From positions 248,001 to 312,000 of the forward strand of contig SAXG01000030.1 of assembly GCA_012932865.1 (NCBI GenBank): a DNA stretch of 64,000 nt. The letters are read 5' to 3'. Shown here in pieces: positions 46,110 through 56,732 of this stretch; position 1 is the first letter of the stretch, and each line of letters begins with the position of its first letter. Below the pieces are notes generated by a model. That model ran no database searches and was not told where the DNA came from. It saw nothing but the letters and a program-made list of their open reading frames with translations. The DNA comes from Amylostereum areolatum. Lineage: Eukaryota > Basidiomycota > Agaricomycetes > Russulales > Stereaceae. A program made the position numbers and the translations under genes.

Positions 46110-47434
46110 ATGGGCCACTCCATCAATGACCCCGCCTCCCTCATCGGGCTCTCCATCGATTCTGGACGCCTCCGCCTCGCCGAAATATTGGGTTCCGGGG
46201 GCTTCGCAGTCGTCTACCGCGCGACAGACCTCGCCAGCACCAAACAGTATGCCGTCAAATGTATGCTCCGAGGTACGCGTAAATCCAAAGCGTACACCCG
46301 CCACATGCAGGAATGCGACCTGCACGCGCGCGTGGGCGATCACCCGAACGTCGTCACCTTACATCGCGCGTTCACCGAGGGAAAATACGCCTTCTTCGTC
46401 TTCGACCTCTGCGCCGGCGGGGACCTCTTCGCGGCCATCGAAAAGGGAGTGTTCACGGGCCACAGCGCGCTCGTCAAGCGGGTGTTCACGCAGCTCGTCG
46501 ACGCCGTCGGCCACTGCCACGCACGCGGCGTGTACCACCGGGACATCAAGCCAGAGAACATCCTCTGCGCGAGTGGCCATGTGGGTGTATACCTCGCCGA
46601 TTTCGGACTCGCAACCGCGGACAGGCAGAGCTCCGGATTCGGGCTCGGGAGCAAGTATTATCTTAGCCCAGGTACACCCCTTTGCACCGTCTTTCCTGGC
46701 TCTCTTCGTCTAACCCACGTGCAGAATGCCTTCACGAGGACCTTATGCTCGAAAAATACCCCACCGCCGCGAGCGACGTCTGGGCCCTCGGCCTCATCCT
46801 CGTTAATCTCATCACCGGGCTCTGTCCCTGGTATTACGCCGGCAAATCTGATCGCCTCTTCCGCGACTACCTTGTCGACCCCGCCGGGTTTTTCCTCCCG
46901 CTCAACGTCCCGGACGACCTCACCACCCTCCTGCGCGGCATGCTCGCGTACGACCCCTATGACCGCATGTCGATCCCAGAGATCCGCGCACGTCTCGCGA
47001 CAATCGAAGTGTTTTTCCCCGTGTGTGGGCCTGCGCCGAAGTGGGATCCCGCGACGGAGTTGGAGGTGGCAACGCAGGAGAAGAGGGAGCCATATCGGAG
47101 ACATCATACGCCGTACCCCACCACCACCTCTTTATCGTCTTCGGACACAGGCAGCACGTCGGAGTGCTCCTCGAGCCAGAGCGGATCGTCCTACGCGACA
47201 TCGCTGGCGACGCCCTCGGATGAAAACTCATGCTCCTCCCTCACATCCGGCTCAGTCTCGACGTGCAGCGCGACGTCGTGTCGGCATGCAGTCACGAAAC
47301 CCCACCCGTCAAACCCTCAACCGTCAGATCTAGACGGACTAGGACCCACATGTGTAAACCGAGTGCACGTCCATCCTTCCGTGGTGAGTCTGCTTATCAT
47401 CACGTCCCCGCTTAGTGGTCTGACGAGCATTTGA
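46110..47434 (+). CDS. Serine/threonine protein kinase, Ran1/Sks1/Vhs1-like
   Basis: Two exons, 46110-46671 and 46725-47434, joined across a 53-nt GTACAC..CAG intron that restores LSPECLHEDL. The kinase domain is complete: glycine loop LGSGGFAVVYRA, VAIK-type lysine in QYAVKCML, catalytic HRDIKPENIL, metal-binding LADFGLAT, an SPE in place of APE in the activation segment, then ASDVWALGLILVNLITGLCP. The C-terminus is a long Ser/Thr-rich tail with no domain (SSSDTGSTSECSSSQSGSS). The domain resembles fungal nutrient and meiosis regulators of the Ran1/Pat1 and Sks1/Vhs1 group. Substrates are unknown. The 3' end could include a further intron near 47380. Convergent with the GMC gene. Confidence 0.87.
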
Positions 47435-47565
47435 ATAGTGGTCGATAGAAGAAGCAGCCCGTAATATTTTCGCAGTATACCCGATATAAGCACTGGCAGG
47501 TTGTGAGGCGCACGGGTGCCATCGACTTATCACTATACCACTGTATACTATTGGGGGTCATCAAT

Positions 47566-50414
47566 CTATACCACCGCGGAGATCCTTCGTGTCTTGATGA
47601 GATCCGCCGCCTGAATATCGTCAAAACCATCGCGAGGAGATTCGAACGACGAGAAGACACACCTTCTCTGCAACTGCATACACCGTCGCTTGAGGGTGGG
47701 CCGACAGCTGCATGCTGCATTCATATAGCTGCAATGAGCCAAACAATCGGCTTGATTTGCGTAGAAATTACTCACGGGAAGACGCTCGCGTCGACGACCC
47801 TCACATTTTCTGTCCCGTATACCCTCAGCTCAGGATCCACGACGCCGCCAAGTTTGCGCGGGGCCATAGGCGCTGTTCCGATCGGATGAGAGGTCGACTA
47901 CGACAGATAACCATTTTAATTATTAGCATGCGGAAGCACTCTCCAAATGGACTAGAGAGGACGCACGGCGATCGACTTCATGATATATTCCTTGAATTCT
48001 TCATCCGTGACGACCTCGGGAGGAGGTAGGTTTGGACCATGGAGCATAGACGCAAGTGGTTCGGTCTGAGCAACTTTGCGTGCGAACTGAGCGGATTTGA
48101 CGAGTGTGGAAAGATCTGGTGGCAGGATCGTACTAGCCGGATTATGAATAAACGCAGCCTTAGAGCATACCATAATCGATCGAAAACGCGTTTGGGTCGA
48201 CGGTAGGTCTCTCGTGGGGGTCTGAGCTGACTATATGCTGCGTTCCGATTGACTGGGTTAAAATTTGGGGGATCGGATATCATAAAGGACACTCACAACC
48301 GACCCGCTGAACGGTTGCTACACCGCGTTTCTTAGCGTCTTTTCTCAGACAAAATAAACCGTAACGCACCAGCACGATACTCATCAAACTCACATAACTA
48401 GTCCCTTCCTCCATCCTCCTGCCCTTCATCCCACCATTTGGAAATATCAAGAGCTCCATCGTCGGAAATTCCGGAGCCGTGTCGAGTCTGCGTCTCTGAG
48501 AAGCATGCTGAGCAGCCTGGAGCGGAGACCCGATCGTCTTCTCGACAGAAAGTTGGACGTCAAGCGTTCGTTTCAAGCTCACCAGCTCTGCAGGGGCGGC
48601 TGCTGTGGAGGCTGGGAAGAATGACAGCGCAGACAACGCGCTTTCAGAAAGGAAACCTGTGCGGCTCGTTGAGCTAAAGCCGACGGTGAGTAACGTGACC
48701 TTGAAGACGTCACGGATAATGACATACTATTGCTTGTCTTGCTCCTCCGCGAATTTGGCGTCAATCCTGATTTTGTCTTCAAAAATAACAGGTTGTGAGA
48801 GGCATTCTCGAAGTTGGATGAAAGGACATTCACCGTGGGTCGCAAACCCAGGCTTGACCTTGAAATCGCTGATCACCCCGAGGTGGTCCTGCGCGACCGT
48901 ATTAGCTGGTGTGAGAATAACTCGTATCGCTGGACCCATTCACCGTAAAGTTTTCGCCTACGCCTGGGAGTTCAATGAGCGTTTCAACACCGTATTTTCC
49001 CAATATGGCTGGGTCACCGATGCCCGACAATTCGAGTACCTGAACCGCGTCAAATTTCGGCGAGCACGTTTAAGGATAAGTAATCCGCACTTTAGGCGTC
49101 TCCAACGCACCTGTACAAAGCCGAGCCTACAACGTGAGAATAGCATTGCGTGAGTATACGATGATAGGAACCTACCAGCGGCAACGATGACTTCCATGGT
49201 AGCGTTTGCGACATATGTCGTTCCACCCACACTGAATTCTACCCCGGATGCCCTGAGATCCGACCAGGTTCCTTCACGAGATGCGAATATGATACGATGA
49301 GCCTATGCCGCGGCCTTACGCATCAGCATTCCTTTCCAACAAGATTCACAAAGTGACACCACGCATCCAGCTTACCTGGGCACCCGTGAGCACCATCGGA
49401 GGACTAACACATCGGTCCAAATACGCCGAAACCGAGTACGCACGCGTACCCCTTGACCTGTCGATAGACAACGCAACGTCGATGACGCCGGACACGTCGC
49501 CATCGTCCTTGGCCTGTTGATAACGACCGCGGTGAGAACGGACTCACGGGAGATGGGTTGAGCAAAACGCCGTTAGCGACGACGGATTGTACGAAAGGTG
49601 CTATCACCTCGGTGAATTGCTTCGTGGGGGTGATCTAAGCGTCAACTGTGTCCTACCATTTGCTACGTGTGCGATAACATCGAGCTAACCTTTACGGAAC
49701 CTTCTGAGCCATACGAGTTCTTCAGAAGGCGCTCTTTGCAAGTAAATTTTAATGTTGGACTACCGTGTGTCGGTCCAACGTAGCTCTCCGCCTTCTGAAA
49801 GTAAGGCAGAAGCGCGTCGAAGCTCCATCCAGGGTTTCCAAGCGCTTCCCATTGCGAACAGTCCTCCTTGTTGCCTCGCTATGCAATTCTCCGGTCAGTT
49901 CTGTCCGCACGCTGGTATAGCATAACTTACCATCCACGCCATAAGATTCAAGGCGCTTGACCCGCCCAACGCCTTACCTCTACAAGGAATGCCGTGAGAA
50001 CAAAGCGGGGGGCGTCAAGCATAGACGCACCGGAGGATTGAAACCGTATTGTTCCCGGCGTACTTCTGGGGAACACTACTAAACCGCGTCGACACATCCC
50101 GATTCGCGAAGTTGTGGTACCATCGACCTGTGAGCGGCGTTGAGCGTGGACCAACTTGAAGCGATACGACCGAGTAACTTGAGCCCACCTGGAGTATTCA
50201 CGAGCGGGTCGCTCGAAACATCGCACCCGCTCTCGAGAACTCCTACCACGACCCCCGGAATCTCTGCGAGCCTATCGCCCCACTCTCCAGAGTGAGGACT
50301 TGAGAAGCGGACGTCGAGACCGAACCACGTACCTCGAGGCGACAACGAGACCTGCGGTACCTCCCCCGATAATAAGGTAGTCGAACTTCGTGTTGGAGAA
50401 CGTGGTAGGATCCA
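47566..50414 (-). CDS. GMC oxidoreductase (AA3-type, aryl-alcohol/glucose oxidase-like)
   Basis: More than ten short exons can be joined into one coherent family protein. It starts [20 protein letters not shown] (FAD-binding GxGxxG-type motif), then the first GMC signature [15 protein letters not shown] near 49960. The second signature follows ([14 protein letters not shown], near 49190-49030), then [15 protein letters not shown] and [17 protein letters not shown]. The C-terminal [19 protein letters not shown] leads to a split exon giving [19 protein letters not shown] with the catalytic His. It ends at 47566. Such flavoenzymes oxidise aryl alcohols or sugars and make H2O2 for lignocellulose breakdown. 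I see no clear signal peptide at this start, so either the enzyme is intracellular or a 5' exon was missed. Confidence 0.85.
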
Positions 50415-50787
50415 TGCTGGGAAAAGCGCTTGAACAGCCCCCCTGGCGCGCGTACAGTCCCTGGTGGTCGGCCACTTTCCCTGAACACCTTCGTTACCAA
50501 GCACATAATAAGGTGGGCCTTTTTTGATTGATGCAACGTTGGGTGTGGTATAAGTAAGGGGAAGAATATGAGGGCAGATGCAACCATGGCGGTCTAAGTC
50601 ACGTGGAACGTTACTGTCAATATTCAAGATTCAATAATCAACTTGAAGCTGCCGTACTGCCGGACCTCTGGGATGGTCGTACCCGCGTACCCACCCACCA
50701 GTCAAACCAGGAAAAATGGGGAGGCAAAAAAACATGCAATATGTGACCAGCGGTTAGCTCGTGCTATGAACCGAGATCAATTTGTAT
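50415..50787. other. Intergenic, GMC gene upstream region
   Basis: No gene recognised. It is the promoter side of the GMC oxidoreductase and the 3' side of the downstream hypothetical gene. Confidence 0.5.
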
Positions 50788-52005
50788 CTAATCGACTTCC
50801 GTATCCTCATCACCCTCCGAGGTATCCTCCGTGTTCGTCTGCGGGTCCTTTACCATATCAAACAGTGAAGGAAGAGCAGCCGCACCCATACCATCCCATT
50901 TCTCAACCATCAGATTCTGAAACGACAGCACCAACCCCGGGTCGCTCGCCCGCTGCAACTGCTCCACCGCCCGCCTCTCCGACCCAACGACCTCATGACG
51001 TATGCGTACCACACGCGGGAGCGCCTTCTCCAGGTTCTTGTGCCAATTCCCCGGTGTGAGCAGATGCTTGTCGGTGAGCACCTCTCTGAGCAGCACGCGG
51101 CGGGAGCCTTGTATCCTGCGAAGTTGGCGCATGAACCAGTACTCTGCGCTGTCGTCTCACTCACCCTTCCACACCGGACTTCCCTCGAATTGTTCAAACG
51201 AAGGCCGTTCGCCCTCTGCGCCTAAGACCGCGTCGACGTCTGACGGCGTGATGGTGTCCGTCACGGACGCATTGGACGGAGGGAGGCTGACTGCATGTGC
51301 ATGCTCGAGCGCAGCGGAAGAAACGCCTTGCAGGGCGTCCTGGCGCAGAGAGGGGGGGCCGAATTCGATGGCAAGACGCCACGCTAGTCCTCCGCGCCAT
51401 AGACAGGCTCGCGCTTGCGGCCTGGACAGCACCGCGCGTGCCGTTATGAGATATCGTGACCAGGACCGTCCGTGAGCGGGAGCAGGTTCAAGCGCGCTGC
51501 GAACAAAGTGAGGTCGGCCTTCGACACTGAGCTGCCTTGGGGCGGGACCGGTGCGTCTCATATACCATTGGAAAGGACAACCCCTGCGAAGCATCCACTG
51601 TAAAATGAAAGAAGGAACGATGTTCACATCTGCCAGCCGCTCTCTGAGGACAAGTACCCGAATCGTCGTGCGCGGTGGAAGGATGAAAAACCCTGGGTGT
51701 GAAAATTGCAGGGGGTAAGGAAACCGCACGTAGTAATGAGGGTCTTTTTGTCTCCGGCGGGAAATGGGTGGGCTGTCTTCTGCGCAAATGCTGTCAAACA
51801 CGAAGGCGAACTCCCCGTGAGCAGACGGCGATCGTTGACGGTGGTGCTCTTGAACGTCCGCTTTCTGAGATTGACCGAGGGTTTTTGCGTGTTGGATGGG
51901 AGTCATTGATGGAGAAACCGTCTTTGCTTCCGCACTAGACTTCGCCGGGACCGTTGACGCACGGGGCGGGTGCAAAGAGCGTTGAACATTGGGCCCTGGG
52001 GACAT
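50788..52005 (-). pseudogene. Uncharacterised basidiomycete protein gene with in-frame stop
   Basis: One continuous minus-strand frame from 52005 to 50788 is interrupted only by TGA at 51157-51159. Upstream of it reads FEQFEGSPVWKGE and downstream DDSAEYWFMRQLRRIQGSRR, both plausible as one protein. It contains ARACLWRGGLAWRLAIEF, then NWHKNLEKALPRVVRIRHE, and an acidic end (TNTEDTSEGDEDTEVD). It resembles a repeated mushroom-specific family of unknown function that has a 'LL+GG+.WR.A.E' segment. The stop may be a real nonsense mutation, a sequencing error, or part of an unrecognised short intron: a GTGAGT donor overlaps it, but the nearest in-frame acceptor would give only 21 nt. The 5' end is uncertain. 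Confidence 0.55.
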
Positions 52006-52927
52006 GTTGTACGTCTCGACCCTTCATCCTTCCCGGAACACTTTCATTTCGAACGTCGGACTTCGTCCTGACGCTCTCCTCCACAGCCCGAACCGCTCTC
52101 TTTCCCTTTCCCTCGGAGGTTTCAGGCGCGCCGTGGAAAGGTGATATTGAAGCGACAAATCGGTCGTCTTGAGCATCTGACGGTGCCATAACACCTCGCA
52201 GTCGTGAGGGTTGGGTGACCGAGGATTCGAAAGACGGCAAGGTTTGGGCGAAAAATGGGGATGTATTATCGATATGTTTGGGGCGAGGCGGCTCGTCCGT
52301 GCAGAATGCGGGTACAGAGAAACACGGGAAAAGATGAGACAGGACAGGCCCGCATTTGCCCCGGAAGCTTTACGGTGCACGCACTGACGCCAATGCGCTA
52401 CAATCGAAGACCATGGACGTCGTACCGACCACAACCGCTTCGTTAGCCACCGGAAAGACCAAAAGAAAAAGCCCGGCAAACGCACCTCTACTCCTGATGC
52501 TTCCATCACGACTCCACTGTATCACCCGCCTATTGTCTAGAGAAAAGACGAGAGCTATGGATAACCAGAGGTTAGAGGACAGGTCGGTTTCGAAGAACGA
52601 TGCACATCACCCTTCTCGAGCGGAGCCTTCCACTGGAGGGAAGAAAAGAAAGCACACCACTAGACAACGAGGTACAGAAAGTCGTACTTGACGGAGAGTC
52701 AAAGCAAGTTGGGAAGAGGATTGGTTTGGGAAGAGGATTGGTGAATGTCGAACGTCGACGTTCAGGTGTGGAACATTGACGGCGGGCTGCTGGCTGCGGT
52801 GCGCGGGTGATGATCGATGATCGATGACTCCGCATCCTCTAACCGGAACACCCACCATCACCCATACCGCTTTCGCAAACTCCCACCTTGCCATTCGCTC
52901 GACCACGACACTACCCAAACACTACCC
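52006..52927. other. Intergenic, upstream of NLR pseudogene
   Basis: No gene recognised. Several short frames occur on both strands without family resemblance. It probably includes the promoters of the two flanking, divergently oriented loci. Confidence 0.45.
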
Positions 52928-55900
52928 ATGCAGAGCCAGTTTGAAGAGATTTGGAGCGCCGCTGTCAAGAAATACGAGGCCGATACCAAAGAGCGTGAGC
53001 TTCACTTTGAAGCGTCCGCCATATTTCGGGCAGCCACAACTCCCGATGAACTCTGCGATGTGATTGTCAGCTCTTGGGACAGCCTTTGAGAAGCATAGGG
53101 CGAAGGGGAGAAAGGTAATATATGTCGTCAAACCCCTTATTCACTTCGTCAGTTCTGGCTGTCGAGGCAGCAGGCGAGGGTGTCGCTATGGTGCGTCGTT
53201 TGCATCATCGCATGCTTACTGACAGACTCACGGTTGCGGCAGGCGTTCCAGCCAGCCAAAGCGATATCTCTCGGAATAAAGGTCCTACTAAATGTAAGTT
53301 CGTTCAATCGCTGTTTCCGCGTTGGTCATCGCTTCAATATCGGCATGTTCGGCGAACTAGGCGGCAAACAAAGTCAGCAGCGACTTCGACAAGATTCTAG
53401 CCATGCTCGAAGACTTGAACAACTTCTTGGAACGCCTGAAAATCCATCTTACCCGCAACGTCACCCACGCCATCATGAAATCGTCCGCCGATATACTCGC
53501 GCACATCCTCGGAATTCTCGGACTCGCGACGAGGAGCGTCAAGGAGGGTCGTTTCGGTAACGTGCCTTCTCTACTACCATCCTCGTTGCATACCGAATGG
53601 GAAATCTAGGTCACTTCTTCCGTGTACTCTTTGGCAGAGATGACGATGTGGATGATGCATTGAAGAGACTTGAGCGGCTCTCTCTGCAGGACAGCCGTTT
53701 AGTCAATGCCACCACGCTCTCCGTCTCCAGCACAATTCTTGAGAAAGTCGAGGCAGGATTCCGCGGTGAGGTCTTATGCACCTGGTTGAATTGATTTGAC
53801 TCACTCCGGGAAACACAGATGACTCTGACTAGCCAGGCGGTATCAAACGCTATTTCCGAAGGCGTTGAGCGCATCATGGGTGAGCTGAATTTAGTACAAT
53901 GACATGAAGCCAGACTCTAACGCTCGCCCAGATGCGGTGACCCGGGTGCAGGCTGATATTGCAAATCGGGATTCGCTGCTTGTCTCGATCCAGGGTGAGT
54001 TTGTGCGCGATGCTTTTCGTCGTGTCGCGACTGATGCCACTATATCACGCAGCCAGTCAAATCTGTTCGGACATCCGATGCTGGCTTTCTCCGCCGAACG
54101 TATCAATCAACTACAATGATGCATTGAACCTGCGTCAGGAAGGATCTGGTATCTGGCTCTTGCGGAATGCTAGATACATTGAGTGGAAGACTTCACCACA
54201 TTCACTTCTCTGGATCCAAGGCAAGCGTGAGTGGGTATCTGTTATCTCATCAATTATTCTAATCCCTTTGACAGCGGGTGCTGGAAAAACAATACTAAGG
54301 TATGCCCTGTCTATCTCGCCTGTGATACATGCTAATGTGCTATCCTAGCTCTGTAGTGATTCATGACCTTGATGCTGATGCTCACCTGGATTCCTGTACT
54401 GGGGTTGCATTCTTCTACTTCTCTTTCCGAGACCACCATAAACAACTGGTTGATAGCATGCTATCCTCTCTCATAGTTCAATTGGCCTACCAGTGCTCTG
54501 ATATTCCTGCTTCTCTTGGTTCACTCTATGCCCGTAGCCAAAGAGGCAATAGGACTCCCTCTCGAGATGAACTTATACAAGCACTGCAGGATCTTACTAC
54601 ACTCTATGGGTGTGTTTATATCATCCTTGATGCCTTGGACGAGTGTTCTCAGGTCACTGCACTCATGTCTGTTCTAAAAGGCTATACTCTATGAAATCTG
54701 ACAGTTTGCACATTGTGGTTACAAGCAGACCAAGTAGAGTTATCAGTGTCACTGTATCAGCACTAGGTGCCCAACAGATCACACTGGATCATTCACACTC
54801 CCAGCATGATATTGAAGCATATATACAGTATCAGCTTCAATCTAATGAACATTTTTTCTCATGGGACTCTAACCTAAAGGAACAGATCTGCCAAAACCTC
54901 TCAGATAGAGCTGATGGTATGTTTCAGTGGGTAGCTTGCCAGCTTAATATACTGTGTCAATATCTAGGGGGTAGGAAGGGTATTTTAACCCTACTTGATG
55001 AGCTACCTGATACACTTGATGCCACATATGAACATATTCTCCACAACATTCCTAAGCAACAAATTGCATATGTACATAAAATTCTGATGTGGCTAGCATT
55101 CTCATTACATCCACTTTCTTTAGCAGAGCTTGCAGAGGTCTGTGCTTTTGCTCTAGATGGAGGGCCACCAACATTTGACATTGATGACAGACTTTCATCC
55201 CCTCTATCTGTATATTATATGTGCTCCAGTCTCTTGTCTATTACACAGTCTGAGCAGGGAAAGTCAGAGATTGTTGGACTTGCTCACTTCTCTATCAAAG
55301 AGTATCTGGTATCTGAAAGAATTGTTGAATCATCAGCAAATATGTTTGCTTTATCTGCACAACTTGCACATACTATTATATGCCAGTGCTGCATAGTATA
55401 CCTATTCCATTGTGGGAAAGACAATATACATGTGCCAGAACACCAATATCCATTGAGTTTGTATGCTGCAAGTCAGTGGACTAGACACTATCAGCTATTA
55501 GAAGCATTACAACCAGAGTCTTTGGTCCAGTCACTTCTTGAAGAGCTATATCTTTCCCTAATCATCTTTGAGAATTGGCAGCTACTCTATTTGTCTGATA
55601 GAAACCCTAACCGGAACACTTCACTTGAGTTTCAATGTCAATCACCTATATCCCATGCATGCTTTCTTGGACAAGTATCTCTGGTGGAGAAATTGAGTGC
55701 AGCCAATGTAAGCCTCTATGGCCATTGTGGAGACAAGATTATGCCTCTTCAGATAGCAGCGCGAAGTAGCAATCTAGAGCTTATGCAACTTCTGATTAAC
55801 AAGGGAATAAATGTGAACATTTACAACAAGGCTGATGGTACAGCACTCCAGATAGCAGTACACAAAGGCCTCATAGACATTGTACAATATCTACTTGAGT

Positions 55901-56299
55901 CTGGTGCAGACATCAACCTGTCAAGTACAGATTTGAGAAGCACCCCAGAAAGAGTGAAAGTCAAACCACTACTACAATCTGGCATGGGCATGACTAGTAT
56001 ACACAGCTTTGAATTTGAATGGCATCTATATTCAATTCTGTCCTGGCAAAGATACCATCAACCTCTCATCTAGAAGTGCGCTAGAGGTAGCAGTAAATCT
56101 ACAGCACCTTGACATTGTGCAGCTTCTTATTGATTTTGGTGCAGATGTCAATGTTCCAGTGTTCAACTTTGGAAGTGTCCTCATACTCTCACTAATCTTG
56201 ATCGCCTGTGAATCACCCAATCCTATATCAATACAAATTACCATGCTTCTGATTGAGTCTGGGGCAGATATTCATTTTCACAGTGAGCAATATGGAAAT
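52928..56299 (+). pseudogene. Goodbye-NACHT-ankyrin NLR gene, 5' part (interrupted)
   Basis: ATG 52928 opens a Goodbye-type N-terminal domain (FEEIWSAAVKKYEADTKE, then a DSFEKHRAKGRK-like segment that needs a one-base shift near 53083). It continues in short exons through PAKAISLGIKVLLN and a coiled region. The NACHT NTPase follows: Walker A split by an intron (LLWIQGK, then AGAGKTIL) and Walker B IILDALDECS at about 54619. The sensor-like VVTSRPS segment follows only after a shift at the A4 run 54676-54679. Winged-helix-like sequence and ankyrin repeats (ADGTALQIAVHKGLIDIVQY) follow. A third frame change occurs between about 55930 and 56030. At 56299 the gene is cut by the Ty3 element. Fungal NLRs of this build are thought to act in non-self recognition and programmed cell death; this copy is probably dead. 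Confidence 0.82.
56295..56299. repeat. 5-bp target-site duplication, left copy (GAAAT)
   Basis: GAAAT directly before the 5' LTR; repeated at 63397-63401. Confidence 0.92.
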
Positions 56300-56544
56300 T
56301 GTCACGGATCGCTCCATTTCTCTCTTCGTTTGCAGACCTCGTACACGCGACGTGTCACGGCACATGACTTTCCCTTGCATCACATGCTTCAACGACGTCA
56401 TTGCCCGGACTTCCGAGCGGGGTTCCGCATCCTTATCTATGACATCACTGCTCCGGACCTTCGTCCTCCGCCCCATGACTCCTTTCCTATTGTTCCCCCC
56501 GCTCGCACCACTATCGCATCGCATCGCACCATCGTTCCCACTTG

Positions 56545-56551
56545 TATATAA
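56545..56551 (+). promoter_or_regulatory. LTR TATA box
   Basis: TATATAA lies 33 bp upstream of the predicted transcript start at 56578. The 3' LTR equivalent is 63222-63228. Confidence 0.7.
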
Positions 56552-56577
56552 GGACAGTGTTTCTCTTCCCTTTTCCC

Positions 56578-56588
56578 TAGACTGTCCA
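56578..56588 (+). promoter_or_regulatory. Predicted RNA 5' end / self-primer sequence
   Basis: TAGACTGTCCA. It is the exact reverse complement of 56722-56732 just after the LTR. Its distance from the TATA box fits a transcript beginning here, as needed for Tf1-type self-priming. The copy in the 3' LTR is at 63255-63265. Confidence 0.68.
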
Positions 56589-56721
56589 TCTCGTCATACG
56601 GTACTGTAGCGCACGTTGCACTACCCTAGACCCCGGCACTCTCGAATCTATTTTCTTCTCGCTCCTCTCATCGTCGCGACTTAGGCGGTTCATCGGTCTC
56701 ATAAACTGCGTTTCTGACACC

Positions 56722-56732
56722 TGGACAGTCTA
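56722..56732 (+). promoter_or_regulatory. Primer-binding site complementary to the LTR
   Basis: TGGACAGTCTA, two bases after the 5' LTR. All 11 bases pair with 56578-56588. Its sequence does not match a tRNA 3' end that I recognise beyond the leading TGG. Confidence 0.7.

Larger units (their letters stand above)
56300..56719 (+). repeat. 5' LTR (420 bp)
   Basis: Begins TGTCACGG and ends CTGACA. It matches the 3' LTR except at 56610. Contains a TATA box and the predicted self-primer sequence. Confidence 0.95.
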
